From Streptomyces sp. NBC_01241 (GTDB taxonomy: Bacteria; Actinomycetota; Actinomycetes; Streptomycetales; Streptomycetaceae), in NCBI RefSeq assembly GCF_041435435.1, contig NZ_CP108494.1:806001-870000 (forward strand): 64,000 bases of DNA, in the 5' to 3' direction. The stretch's first letter is position 1; every line of letters starts with the position of its first letter. Below are positions 8,033-16,596 of the stretch, piece after piece. A program made the translations under genes and the position numbers. The notes beneath the pieces are model-generated. The model was not told the DNA's origin. It did no database searches and worked only from the letters and a program-made list of their open reading frames with translations.

Positions 8033-9547
8033 ATGACGTCTGTGCACGAGGCGGCGCCGTCCGCCCCCGTACCGGAGCACGGCCCGCAGGACCCGGGCCG
8101 GCCGTCGGCGAAGCCCCTGTCGTGGGCCATGCTGTCGCGCGCCTTCGCCGTGCCGCTCATCCTCGGCCTGGTCTGCTTCCTGCCCGCGGTGATCGCCGCG
8201 CAGCCAGGCACCGGAGTCCGGGACAGCGCGTACTGGCTGCAGCTCGTGCTGACCTGCTACGCGGGGGCCCGGCTCGCCACGATGATCCTGTCCACCCGGC
8301 GCCGCCTGTTGCAGGGCGTCTTCTGGATGTTCGTGTACATCGCGATGGGGGTGGCGCCGTTCGCGCAGGTGGTCATCGGGCAGACCCCCACCCCGATGGT
8401 CGGGCCGCGGTCGGATCTGGTGACGGCCATCGCACTGGTCCTGGTGGGGTGTGCGGCGTTCGACCTCGGGGCGCTGCTGGCGTCCCGGCGCCCGCTGCGC
8501 CGCCGGGCCACCGCACGCTCCGGGAGCGGTCCGGCTACGGCGCACCGGGGCCGGCTCAGGCTGTTGGTGGTGCTGGCCTTCGCGGCGAGCGGCTATTATA
8601 TCGTGAAGCTCGGCGGGCCCGCCATCTTCTTCACCAGTCGCCAGGAGATCAGCGCCTCGGTCGCGGCCAGCGGGGTGGTGTCGGACGAGTCCCATGTGGG
8701 GTCGGCCTTCCTCAAGGGCTTCGGTACGGTACCCGCGCTGCTCGGGCTGCTCTTCTGGACCCGTCGGCTGGTGACCTCGCGCCGGGCCCGGCGTTCCCCC
8801 TCGACGGTGCTTGTCTGGTGTGCGTTGCTGGTCCTCAACGCCATCGTCAACAACCCGATTTCCAATGCTCGTTACTGGTTCGTGACCGTACTGGTCTCGC
8901 TCCTGTTCACCGCGTTCCCGAGCAGCGCGGCAATGTACCGCTCGGTGCTGGCCACGGGGGTGATCGGGGCGTTGGTGCTGTTCCCGTACGCGGACCGGTT
9001 CCGCTACGACAGCCCCGGGTACCGGCCGGTGGATTCGTCGTCGGTCTTCGAGCCGCTGGCCACCAAGGACTACGACCAGGCGGTGATGTTCGCCAACACC
9101 GTCTCCTGGGTCGACACCCGGGGCCACACCTATGGGCGTCAACTGGCGGGCTCCGCACTGTTCTTCGTGCCCCGGTCGGTGTGGAGCGGCAAGCCGGATG
9201 ACACCGGGGTGCGCGTCGGCCAGTGGATGGGGATGAACATGACCAATCTGTCGGCGCCGCTGTGGACCGAGCTCTGGGTCGACTTCGGCGCTCCGGGCAT
9301 GGTCGGTGCGTTCGCACTGATCGGGTACGCCGCGGCACGCACCGACCGGCGTTACGCGCGCGCCGTCTCCCGGGACGGTCCGGGCCCAGGCAGTGTTCTG
9401 GCGATCGCCGCTCCGCTGATCGCCGGGTACACCTTCATCCTGTTGCGCGGGCCGCTGTTGCAGTCCGTCGGGAAGCTGGCGATCGCGGCCCTGTGTCTGC
9501 TGCTGGTCACCAGTTTCAGGAGCCGGAGCGGATGGCGCGCGCGCTGA
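8033..9547 (+). CDS. Polytopic membrane protein, polysaccharide polymerase-like (Wzy/O-antigen ligase type)
   Basis: A 504-residue integral membrane protein with about ten to twelve hydrophobic segments and a larger periplasmic-type loop around residues 320-390 (KDYDQAVMFANTVSW, RSVWSGKPDDTGVRVG). The TxxPR/SVWSGKP segment is typical of oligosaccharide repeat-unit polymerases (OrzY/Wzy-like), which join lipid-linked repeats outside the membrane. Sequence conservation in this class is low, so the call rests on topology, the loop motif and context. Its end overlaps the convergent flippase-like gene by 32 bp. Confidence 0.75.
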   Translation: MTSVHEAAPSAPVPEHGPQDPGRPSAKPLSWAMLSRAFAVPLILGLVCFLPAVIAAQPGTGVRDSAYWLQLVLTCYAGARLATMILSTRRRLLQGVFWMFVYIAMGVAPFAQVVIGQTPTPMVGPRSDLVTAIALVLVGCAAFDLGALLASRRPLRRRATARSGSGPATAHRGRLRLLVVLAFAASGYYIVKLGGPAIFFTSRQEISASVAASGVVSDESHVGSAFLKGFGTVPALLGLLFWTRRLVTSRRARRSPSTVLVWCALLVLNAIVNNPISNARYWFVTVLVSLLFTAFPSSAAMYRSVLATGVIGALVLFPYADRFRYDSPGYRPVDSSSVFEPLATKDYDQAVMFANTVSWVDTRGHTYGRQLAGSALFFVPRSVWSGKPDDTGVRVGQWMGMNMTNLSAPLWTELWVDFGAPGMVGAFALIGYAAARTDRRYARAVSRDGPGPGSVLAIAAPLIAGYTFILLRGPLLQSVGKLAIAALCLLLVTSFRSRSGWRAR

Positions 9548-10760
9548 CGGGCGGCTGGTCGCCCGCGGTGCGGCGGCTCAGCCGGGTCACCCGGGTCCAG
9601 GTGGCCACCGCCTTGCAGACGGATCCCAGGCACAGACCCCAGGCCGCGCCCGGCACCCCGCCGAGCACATAGCCGCCGGTGAGGAAGGCCACGGCGGCGA
9701 GTGAGAAGACCACCTGGATGGCGAGGGTGGTACGGGGGTCGAGCATCCGCAGGGCCAGCAGTCCGCAGGTGCCGACGGCCATCGCCGCGTACTGACTGCC
9801 GGTCGCGGGGAGCAGGGCGGCCGCCGTGGGCCAGGTGTCGCCGAGCAGATGGCGGCCGATCCCGTCGGGCAGCAGGGCGAGCGCGGTGGCCCAGGCGGCA
9901 GCCGTGACGGCCAGGACGGCGGCGAGGGTCGCCGTGGCGCGTACCCTGCGCCGTTCGGAGGAGAGCCGTCCGAGCAGCGGCGGGCCGAAGCCGGTGGCCG
10001 AGGTGAACAGCACGTTCAGCGGTCCGAAGAGAGTGGTCGCGCCGCGCAGGGCGCCGACCACCAGCGGGTTGCCGACCGTGCCGAGCGCGAGTACGGAGAG
10101 CTGACTGGTGGCGTTTCCCACGCCGAACTCCACCACGAAGCGCCACCCCAGATGTCCTCGCCGCAGCAGGGCCGTGAGCCGCAGCGGTGTTCCGGCCACT
10201 CTGCGGTGCAGCAGGGCGGCCGACAGCAGCAGGGCCGGCAGCGCGGACAGTCCCCAGACGGTGACGAGCCGGGCGGCCGGGGCGCCGTGGGGCTGCGTGG
10301 CCAGCGCGCCCAGCACACAGGCCAGTCTGAGCACGTCACCCGCCAGTGCCAGCTGCGGCAGGTGCAGGGTGGAGAAGGCGTACCGCATGGTGTCCTGCCC
10401 CAGCACCACCGGCAGAACCAGTCCCAGCATCATCAGGGCACGGGCGGTGGCGCCCGGCAGCGGCAGGCAGACGGCGGCGAGCAGGGCGCCGAGCCCGGCC
10501 GCGGCGAGCAGGGTGAAGGTGACCGCGGACCGGCACGCGCCGCCCACTTCGTCGCTCTCGCCGCGCCGCAGGACGAGCGGCTGCCCGGTGTAGGCACCGA
10601 AGACGCCCAGCAGGACGGTGAAGACCAGATAGACCGCCGAGAAGCGGGCGAAGTCGGCCACGGTGGAGAGCCGGGCGGCGGCCACCAGCACCAGGATGTT
10701 GGTGAGCGCCGCGACGCCCTGGTCCGCGACCGAGCAGAGGATCGCGGTCCGTGCCCTCAT
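9516..10760 (-). CDS. Polytopic membrane protein, flippase-like (Wzx/MATE-MVF fold)
   Basis: A 414-residue protein with about twelve hydrophobic segments arranged like the polysaccharide-export flippases that move lipid-linked repeat units across the membrane. The N terminus (MRARTAILCSVADQGVAALTNILVLVAAARL) has the early SxxxQxxxxLTNI pattern of Wzx-like proteins. It is the last gene of a three-gene minus-strand operon, glycosyltransferase - Wzz-like - flippase, joined by 4-bp overlaps. Substrate direction is inferred from the operon. Confidence 0.72.
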   Translation of the reverse strand: MRARTAILCSVADQGVAALTNILVLVAAARLSTVADFARFSAVYLVFTVLLGVFGAYTGQPLVLRRGESDEVGGACRSAVTFTLLAAAGLGALLAAVCLPLPGATARALMMLGLVLPVVLGQDTMRYAFSTLHLPQLALAGDVLRLACVLGALATQPHGAPAARLVTVWGLSALPALLLSAALLHRRVAGTPLRLTALLRRGHLGWRFVVEFGVGNATSQLSVLALGTVGNPLVVGALRGATTLFGPLNVLFTSATGFGPPLLGRLSSERRRVRATATLAAVLAVTAAAWATALALLPDGIGRHLLGDTWPTAAALLPATGSQYAAMAVGTCGLLALRMLDPRTTLAIQVVFSLAAVAFLTGGYVLGGVPGAAWGLCLGSVCKAVATWTRVTRLSRRTAGDQPPVSARAIRSGS

Positions 10761-12442
10761 CTGTGTTCCGCGGTGGAGTCGAAGGTGCGCAGGCCGAGGG
10801 TCTCGGCGGGGTCACCGGCGCGCTCGGGGCCGTGGCCGTCCTCGGCCCGGCCGGGCCGGTCCCCGCCCGCGCGGCGCTTGCCGGCCTTCTTGCGGGCCTT
10901 CTTGCGGGCCAGGCGCTCGTGGCGGCCTTGGCCGGGGTGCAGCAGGGCGCCGAGCACGGTGCCGCCGGCCGCTCCGATGATCTCGCCGATCCGTTCCAGG
11001 TCGCTGCGGTGCACCTCGCGGGGGTCGCAGACCACCATGACACCCTCCACCCGGTCGATCAGCGCGACGGCGTCGGCGTACGACAGCACGGGCGGAGCCA
11101 GCACGATGACGACGACGCCCGGCCGGTCGCCCTCGGAGACGATCCGTCCGACGGGCGCGGAGGTCAGGGCCCGCGGCACGTTGTCCGTGCGCCGGCCCGC
11201 TATCAGGGTGAAGGCGCCCGATCCGGGGACGTCCACGTTCATTCGGCTCCCCGACGGCCAGGGCCGTTCGCCCTCCGCCGCCCAGCGCGGCCGGGCGCCC
11301 TGCACGGCCGGGCCGAGGGCCCTGGCCAGGGACGGGGTACGCAGATCCGCCTCCATCAGGAGTACGTCCCGTCCCATCTCGGCGAAGGCCGCGGCCAGGT
11401 TGACGGCGGCGGCGGCCGGCGCGTCGCCGTCCCCGCGCGGGGACGTGACCAGGAGCCTGCGGCGCTGGGCGAACGACGGATCGTAGGCGAGCCGGAAGGC
11501 GACCGCCCGGTACTCCTCGGCGAGCCGGCTCCCGCTCCGCCCGATGGCGAGCAGCCCGCCCGCCGCTGCCCGCTCCCTGGGCAGGGTGCCGAGCAGCGGG
11601 GCGCCGAGCGAGCGGACCAGCTCCCGGGTGGAACGCACGGCCGGGTCGAAGACGAGCCGTACCCAGGACAGCAGCAGTCCGAGCGCGAGACCGACGACAC
11701 CGCCGAGTCCCAGCAGCAGGGGAAGTCCCGCGCCGGTGGGCGCGGTGGGCGCGGCGGGCTTCTTGGTGAGGTAGCCGGGGGTCGTGTCCAGGGCGCGCAA
11801 CTCGGAGATCTTCCGGCTCAGTTCGGAGATCGACACGACGAGGTTGGCGCGGGCGCTGGTCACGTCGTTGCTTCCGACGGACTGCTCGGCGAGTTGGTCG
11901 CGCTGTTCGGTGAGCGGCTTCAGCTGGGCGCGGTAGCCGTCGACCATGTTGGCGATGCTGTCCTCGGTGCGTTGCCGGCGGATCTCCAGGTAGGCGTCGG
12001 CGAGCGCCTGGGCCCGCGCCCTCGCGAGGGCGGGGGTGCGGCCGGTGTACGTGAAGCGGAGCACGAGGGTGTTGGGCGGGTTGGTGACCTGGAGGCCGGA
12101 CAGCAGGGTCCCGACCTCCACCCGGTCGCCGCTCCTGGCCAGGGACCCGATGGCCAGGGTGCCGACGGTGTCGCTGACGGCGGTCTGCCGCTCGGAGCCG
12201 ATGTTGATGCCCTTGTCGGCGGAGGCGCCCGCGGCGAAGGGGTCGGAGGCGGCGGACCGTACGACGACCTCGCCCGTCGACGTGTAGCTCTCCTCGCCGC
12301 TGAGGGCGAGCCAGCCGCCGCCGAGCAGTCCGAGGGCCACTCCGGAGGCGAGCAGTGCGCGGTAGCGCAGGAGCTGGCGGAACTGGTCCCGCAGCAGCGC
12401 GGGTTCGTCCTGGTCCTCCAGGGCGCGGATCGGCTGGGTCAT
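10757..12442 (-). CDS. Wzz/chain-length determinant protein with degenerate BY-kinase domain
   Basis: A 561-residue polysaccharide co-polymerase. The Wzz domain begins near residue 30 with a membrane helix (ASGVALGLLGGGWLAL), then a periplasmic region with coiled-coil character (RAQLKPLTEQRDQL), and a second helix near residue 235. The C-terminal half aligns with the P-loop of tyrosine-kinase co-polymerases, but the Walker A position reads SPRGDGDAPAAA without the GKS/T lysine. Walker A-prime reads VLLMEADLRTP instead of the usual IDADLR. No C-terminal tyrosine cluster is present; the end is Lys/Arg-rich. Start ATG 12442 lies in an ATGA overlap with the upstream glycosyltransferase. It probably sets glycan length without kinase activity. 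Confidence 0.85.
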   Translation of the reverse strand: MTQPIRALEDQDEPALLRDQFRQLLRYRALLASGVALGLLGGGWLALSGEESYTSTGEVVVRSAASDPFAAGASADKGINIGSERQTAVSDTVGTLAIGSLARSGDRVEVGTLLSGLQVTNPPNTLVLRFTYTGRTPALARARAQALADAYLEIRRQRTEDSIANMVDGYRAQLKPLTEQRDQLAEQSVGSNDVTSARANLVVSISELSRKISELRALDTTPGYLTKKPAAPTAPTGAGLPLLLGLGGVVGLALGLLLSWVRLVFDPAVRSTRELVRSLGAPLLGTLPRERAAAGGLLAIGRSGSRLAEEYRAVAFRLAYDPSFAQRRRLLVTSPRGDGDAPAAAAVNLAAAFAEMGRDVLLMEADLRTPSLARALGPAVQGARPRWAAEGERPWPSGSRMNVDVPGSGAFTLIAGRRTDNVPRALTSAPVGRIVSEGDRPGVVVIVLAPPVLSYADAVALIDRVEGVMVVCDPREVHRSDLERIGEIIGAAGGTVLGALLHPGQGRHERLARKKARKKAGKRRAGGDRPGRAEDGHGPERAGDPAETLGLRTFDSTAEHR

Positions 12443-13704
12443 CGGCGTGGTCTCCCTTGTGCGTCCGCGAGGACCTCGGTGAGCAGTGCGTCGAAGCGGG
12501 CGAGGCCCGCCTCCCGGCTCAGGTGTCGTGCGACGTACCGCGGCCCGTTGGCGCCGAGCCGGTCCGCCTCGGCCGGTGTTTCGGCGAGCTTGCGTACGGC
12601 CGAGAGCAGCGCGGCAGGGTCCTCCGGCGCGACGAGGATCCCGGCGCCGGACCGGTGGATCTCCTGGGCGGTGCCGCCCCCGTCGGCGACCGAGGCGACG
12701 ACGGGGCGGCCCGAGACGAAGTACGAGGTGAGTTTGGACGGGACGCTCATGTCGAGCACGGACGCCCGCTGGGTCACCGCGAGTACATCGGCGGCGGCGA
12801 GAATGTCGGTGAACTCCTCGGAGGCGGCCGACGGCAGGAAATCGAGGTTGCGCAGGCCCGCCGCGCGCCCCAGCAGCGCCGCGCGCTGGTTCCCGTCCCC
12901 CATCAGCACGAAGCGGATCCCCGGTGCCAGCCGGGCCGCGTCGACGAGGACGTCCAGGCCCTGCTTGAGCCCCATGTTCCCGGAGTGCAGGACCACGGGG
13001 GCGCCCTCGCTCCAGCCGAGTCTCGCCCTCGTCCGGGCACGGTCGGCCGAAGGCGCCTGCACGTGCGACCAGTTGGGGACGAGACGGATGCGTGCGGGGT
13101 CCACGCCGTACGCGGTGACGCGCGGGACGAAGGTCTCGTGGATGACGCCGACGAGGGCGGCGCCGCGCAGCGCGTAACGTTCGGCCGCCGAGGCGACGGC
13201 CGCTGCCCGGCCACCGCCCCGGATTCCGCTCTGCGCGGCGGCGGCGCCCATCAGATCCTGCACGACCGGTATGTACGGCACGTTCCGGCGGCGGGCCAGC
13301 CGGGCCCCGATGACGCCGCCCGCGAGGCTGGGCAGCTGGGAGATCACCGCGTCCGGCGGGCGCGGAAGGGGCGGCCCCAGCAGTCCGTGCCCGAGCACCG
13401 TCGCCTCGAACGCGGCTCGGCGCAGGGCGCTCTGCCGGGACGGCACATAGTGTCTTCGCCGGTGGACGGTGACCCCGGCCCGCTTCTCGGTGACCCGCCA
13501 CACGCCCCGGTACCCGGCCTCGGTCCGCCAGGACGGATAGTGCGGCATACCGGTCAGTACATGGGTCTCGGCCCCGGACGCGGCCCAGTGCTCGGCGAGC
13601 TGCGCGGCGTACGGTCCGATGCCCGTCAGCTCGGGCGCGTAGTTGGTCGAGACGAGCAGCAGCGTACGGCCCTCGAACGGTGTGTGACGGTCGGCATCGG
13701 ACAT
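12439..13704 (-). CDS. GT-B glycosyltransferase, WcaI/family 4-like
   Basis: A 421-residue GT4-type enzyme. The N terminus LLVSTNYAPELTGIGPYAAQLAEHW and GMPHYPSWR are hallmarks of the WcaI branch (fucosyltransferase of colanic acid in enterobacteria). The C-terminal donor domain has VLHSGNMGLKQGLD and VPSKLTSYFVSGRPVVA (SKLxxYxAxGRP-like). Because the locus makes GDP-fucose, a fucosyltransferase role is attractive but inferred. It is the first gene of the operon with the Wzz-like and flippase-like proteins. Confidence 0.87.
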   Translation of the reverse strand: MSDADRHTPFEGRTLLLVSTNYAPELTGIGPYAAQLAEHWAASGAETHVLTGMPHYPSWRTEAGYRGVWRVTEKRAGVTVHRRRHYVPSRQSALRRAAFEATVLGHGLLGPPLPRPPDAVISQLPSLAGGVIGARLARRRNVPYIPVVQDLMGAAAAQSGIRGGGRAAAVASAAERYALRGAALVGVIHETFVPRVTAYGVDPARIRLVPNWSHVQAPSADRARTRARLGWSEGAPVVLHSGNMGLKQGLDVLVDAARLAPGIRFVLMGDGNQRAALLGRAAGLRNLDFLPSAASEEFTDILAAADVLAVTQRASVLDMSVPSKLTSYFVSGRPVVASVADGGGTAQEIHRSGAGILVAPEDPAALLSAVRKLAETPAEADRLGANGPRYVARHLSREAGLARFDALLTEVLADAQGRPRR

Positions 13705-13913
13705 GGACGCTCGCCTTCCCCCCGGAAAATCTGTGTTCCCCCAAGGAACAGCCCCAAAAGTGAGCTTATCCGTTCACGTGATGCGCAAGTGGTCTTCACA
13801 GTAAGGTCGTTGCAGCATCAACACCGATACCGATATCCCGCTCCACCGGATGCCATGTCCGGACAACCGCCGCGGGACACGGACATCACGTTCACCGTGG
13901 GGGGAGAGAACGG
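13705..13913. promoter_or_regulatory. Divergent promoter region with inverted repeat
   Basis: A 209-bp AT-richer gap between the WcaI-like operon and the cytidylyltransferase gene. A TGTTCC/GGAACA inverted repeat (13734-13739 and 13745-13750) lies about 30 bp upstream of the minus-strand start and could be an operator. GGGGGGAGAGAACGG before 13914 is the ribosome binding site of the plus-strand gene. Confidence 0.4.
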
Positions 13914-14363
13914 ATGGTGCACAGGGTCGGCTACGCGCCGGGTGTCTACGACCTGTTCCACATTGGGCACCTGAACATCCTGCGGCATGCCCGCAGCCAG
14001 TGCGACTACCTCGTCGCGGGCGTCGTCTCGGACGAGATGGCCGCGCTCGCCAAGGGCCACAAGCCGGTGATTCCGCTGCCGGAACGGCTGGAGATCGTAC
14101 GCAGCGTCCGGTACGTGGACGCGGCGTTCGTCGAGACGGTGCCCGACAAGGTCGAGACCTGGCAGCAGGTCAGGTTCGACGTCATCTTCAAGGGGGACGA
14201 CTGGCGGGACACGGAGAAGGGCAAGCGGCTCGAGCGCGACTTCGCCGAGGTCGGCGTGGAGGTGGTGTACTTCCCGTACACCGTGCACACGTCCAGCACC
14301 CAGCTGCGCCGGGCGCTGGACACGCTCGTCAGTCCGCAGCCCGGAGCGCTTTCAGCTCCCTGA
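13914..14363 (+). CDS. Cytidylyltransferase-family nucleotidyltransferase (glycerol-3-phosphate cytidylyltransferase-like)
   Basis: A 149-residue protein of the HxGH nucleotidyltransferase family. VGYAPGVYDLFHIGHLNILRHA contains the HIGH nucleotide-binding signature near residue 20, and VHTSSTQLRRA near the end resembles the second ISTT/S-like binding motif. Single-domain members of this length (TagD, PCT-like) form CDP-glycerol or related CDP-polyols. Its 3' end overlaps the convergent CDP-alcohol phosphotransferase by 35 bp. The two may make and use a CDP-activated alcohol for glycan or lipid decoration. The substrate is not determined. Confidence 0.88.
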   Translation: MVHRVGYAPGVYDLFHIGHLNILRHARSQCDYLVAGVVSDEMAALAKGHKPVIPLPERLEIVRSVRYVDAAFVETVPDKVETWQQVRFDVIFKGDDWRDTEKGKRLERDFAEVGVEVVYFPYTVHTSSTQLRRALDTLVSPQPGALSAP

Positions 14364-15054
14364 ACCACTTGGCGAGGAACGCCACCAGGAACAGCGCGTG
14401 CACGACGGCGAGCACCGCGTATCCGATGCGGAACGCGGTCCGGTCGCCGAGCAGCAGGAACACCAGGCAGAACACCCCGTAGTCGGCGGGCAGCAGCGCC
14501 ACGGCCCGCACCCGGGACACCGGGCCGCTGCCGCCCGCCGGCGACCGGACGGCCGCCTTGCCCAGCTGCTCACGCAACAGCCCCGCGCAGAAGGCCAGCA
14601 CGGCGGCGAACAGGAAGCCCAGCGGCAGGAGCAGCCAGCCCTGGGACGGCAGACCGAAGAAGCGCTGGAACGAGATCAGGACAGCGGTGTGTACGAGAAT
14701 CATCTTGGCGCAGTCCACGACATGGTCCAGCCACTCGCCGTCCGGCCCTCCCCGCCCGGTCAGCCTGGCCAGCTGCCCGTCGGCCGAATCGAGGGCGAAG
14801 CCGACGGCGAGGCCCGCGTACACCCCACCCGCGAGCCCCCAGGACGGCCGGACGAGCGCCACCGCGGCGATGGCGGCGAAGGTGAACGCCGCACTGATCA
14901 AGGTGACTTGATTGGGCGACAGCCCGATACGGTACGCGGCGGCGGCGAACACCCGGCCGGCCGGCCGGTTCACGTACCGCGAGTACAGCGACACCCCCTT
15001 GGCCGTCTTCTGCGCACCACGCAACTCACGCAGAACCGTGCCCGTGCTTCCCAT
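14329..15054 (-). CDS. CDP-alcohol phosphotransferase family membrane protein
   Basis: A 241-residue protein with about six membrane helices. It carries the complete CDP-OH-P signature DGxxAR-x8-GxxxDxxxD, visible as DSADGQLAR followed by GEWLDHVVD, the metal-binding catalytic site of enzymes that move a phosphoalcohol from CDP-alcohol onto another alcohol. The start is taken at ATG 15054 (MGSTGTVLREL); the longer in-frame extension is Arg-rich and unlike the family. The neighbouring cytidylyltransferase suggests a pathway-specific pair rather than a general phospholipid synthase. The acceptor is unknown. Confidence 0.87.
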   Translation of the reverse strand: MGSTGTVLRELRGAQKTAKGVSLYSRYVNRPAGRVFAAAAYRIGLSPNQVTLISAAFTFAAIAAVALVRPSWGLAGGVYAGLAVGFALDSADGQLARLTGRGGPDGEWLDHVVDCAKMILVHTAVLISFQRFFGLPSQGWLLLPLGFLFAAVLAFCAGLLREQLGKAAVRSPAGGSGPVSRVRAVALLPADYGVFCLVFLLLGDRTAFRIGYAVLAVVHALFLVAFLAKWFRELKALRAAD

Positions 15055-15244
15055 ACGCCCCCCAGCGTGTCGCGGTTGCCCCCGGCGGCACGGCAGGGCA
15101 CCGGTGGTGCACCGCGGTTGCCGCCTCCGGAGCCGCATCATGGCACGCGGCCGGTGTCGCGCGTGGCCACTCGCCCGCTTCCGCCGCCGTCGACCGGCGC
15201 CCGCCGGGCCCGCGCCGGGTGCGCGGGCCCGGCGCGACCGCGCT

Positions 15245-15928
15245 TCAGGCGGACGCGGTGCGGCACTCCGGGTGGCCCCAGCCGTTCGGGTTCTTGGCGA
15301 TCATCTCCTGGGCCGCATAAGACTTTCCGCAGTGGCAGCGGCCGGCGAACCGGGCCCGGATTGTTCCACCGGAACGCGCCGCACCTCCCGCCTTCTTCGC
15401 CGCAACGCTCTTGCTCCGCCCCTCCGTCGCGCGGGCGGGAGCGGGCTTCGGCAACTGCGAACCGTGCGCGGTACCGGCCGGCCGCTGCGCCACAGCGGCC
15501 TCGCTCGCGGCCTGATCGGCAAGGGCGTTGAGCGGGTCCCCGTCCACCTGGTGGGCGGGGACGTAGACGAACTTCACGGCACGGCCGGTCAGCAGGGCGT
15601 CGATACCCGCCACCAGGTCACGGTTGGCCACCGGCTTTCCCGCCGAGGTCTTCCAGCCGTTGCGCTTCCACCCCGGCAGCCACTTCGTCACCGCGTTCAT
15701 CGCGTACTGCGAGTCCATCCGCACCTCGACCGGCACGGACGGGTCCGTGGACTCCAACAGCTCCCGCAACGCCGTGAGTTCGGCGATGTTATTGGTGGCA
15801 GTCCCCAGCGGGCCGGCCTCCCAGCGCTCCGGTCGCCCCTGCGCATCGGCCACGACCCACGCCCAGGCCGCAGGCCCCGGATTGCCCTTCGATGCCCCGT
15901 CACACGCGGCGATGATGCTCTCGTTCAT
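15245..15928 (-). CDS. rnhA: Ribonuclease HI with C-terminal Cys-rich tail
   Basis: A 227-residue RNase H that cuts the RNA strand of RNA-DNA hybrids. The four catalytic carboxylates are visible in order: ACDGASKGNPG, NIAELTAL, VRMDSQYAMN, and LNALADQAA. After the roughly 145-residue catalytic domain comes a basic Ala/Lys linker, then CHCGKSYAAQEM and GHPEC, a possible small zinc ribbon. Start ATG 15928 opens directly into the first beta strand; ATG 15940 is an alternative four codons earlier. It is transcribed alone. Confidence 0.93.
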   Translation of the reverse strand: MNESIIAACDGASKGNPGPAAWAWVVADAQGRPERWEAGPLGTATNNIAELTALRELLESTDPSVPVEVRMDSQYAMNAVTKWLPGWKRNGWKTSAGKPVANRDLVAGIDALLTGRAVKFVYVPAHQVDGDPLNALADQAASEAAVAQRPAGTAHGSQLPKPAPARATEGRSKSVAAKKAGGAARSGGTIRARFAGRCHCGKSYAAQEMIAKNPNGWGHPECRTASA

Positions 15929-16060
15929 GCCCCCGATCATGCCAGCGCCGCGCCACCCCCTCGGCACACGGTCACATTGAGTGACGATTCGAGGTGCGGT
16001 GAACCGGCGGCGCTGGTTCTCTGATGGAGCCCGCTCTTCCCAACCGCACAAGGAGCGATG

Positions 16061-16252
16061 ATGAGCGTTGCACGTGAATCCGGTGACCGTGCGCAGCAGC
16101 TGCGCGACAAGGCCCGGCAGATGAACGAGGCCGCTGAGCGCACCACCGACCCTGAGCAGCGCCAGCGGCTCCAGGAGAAGGCCCGCAAGCTGCAGGAGCA
16201 GATCGAGCAGCAGGGCAACATGGGCAGCGGGAACATTCGCCCGCCCAAGTAG
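16061..16252 (+). CDS. Small coiled-coil protein, DUF6381-like
   Basis: A 63-residue acidic/basic, Gln- and Glu-rich helical protein (REQAQQLRDKARQ-like N half, TDPEQRQRLQEKARKLQEQ) typical of the small Streptomyces DUF6381 proteins. AGGAG at 16051-16055 is spaced correctly for ATG 16061; ATG 16058 is only two bases from it. Its function is unknown. The stop lies in the first unit of a tandem repeat. Confidence 0.75.
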   Translation: MSVARESGDRAQQLRDKARQMNEAAERTTDPEQRQRLQEKARKLQEQIEQQGNMGSGNIRPPK

Positions 16253-16296
16253 TACCCGCTTCACGTAGTACCCGCTTCACGTAGTACCTGTCTCAC
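16249..16296. repeat. Three tandem 16-bp repeats
   Basis: GTAGTACCCGCTTCAC occurs at 16249-16264 and 16265-16280, and a third copy with three changes follows at 16281-16296. The first copy contains the stop codon of the small coiled-coil gene. The array runs directly into a long hairpin. Confidence 0.85.
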
Positions 16297-16356
16297 GCGA
16301 ACGGCCGACGTCTCGCCACTCTTCCATGAGTGAGTGGCAGCCGTCGGCCGTTTCGC
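16297..16356. terminator. Long two-part hairpin
   Basis: GCGAACGGCCGACG (16297-16310) pairs with 16342-16356 with one bulge. A second inner stem, GCCACT/AGTGGC (16315-16320 and 16334-16339), lies inside. The position after the DUF6381-like gene fits transcription termination. Confidence 0.6.
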
Positions 16357-16523
16357 TGCGGCGGGGCCGCGCGCGCCTTCGGGTGGCCGGCCCGTCGCTC
16401 ACACCGTGTGAGGGCGCGGCGGTGGTCACCGCCCTGCGCCGGGTGGCGGTCGACGTGGTGCGGCTGCGGTTGCGGCCGTTCCAGATCATGACGCTGCGGC
16501 TCACGCCGGGCGACGACGTGTGA
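16326..16523 (+). CDS. Possible small basic protein
   Basis: A 65-residue frame with strong G/C in third positions, rich in Arg, Val and Leu, ending LRLTPGDDV. Its ATG lies inside the hairpin loop, with no clear ribosome binding site, which weakens the case. No family is recognised. Good codon bias alone supports it. Confidence 0.3.
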   Translation: MSEWQPSAVSLRRGRARLRVAGPSLTPCEGAAVVTALRRVAVDVVRLRLRPFQIMTLRLTPGDDV

Positions 16524-16596
16524 GGCGTTCGGGGCGGGTGGGCACCGCTGTGAGTCCGCCCCGTACCCTCTTTTCCATGAACGCTGGGGGGGGCCT

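Noticed and set aside
12443..13744. Long N-terminal extension of the Wzz-like protein
   Set aside because: The in-frame extension covers the WcaI-like gene in another frame and is Arg/Pro-rich; ATG 12442 sits in an ATGA overlap.
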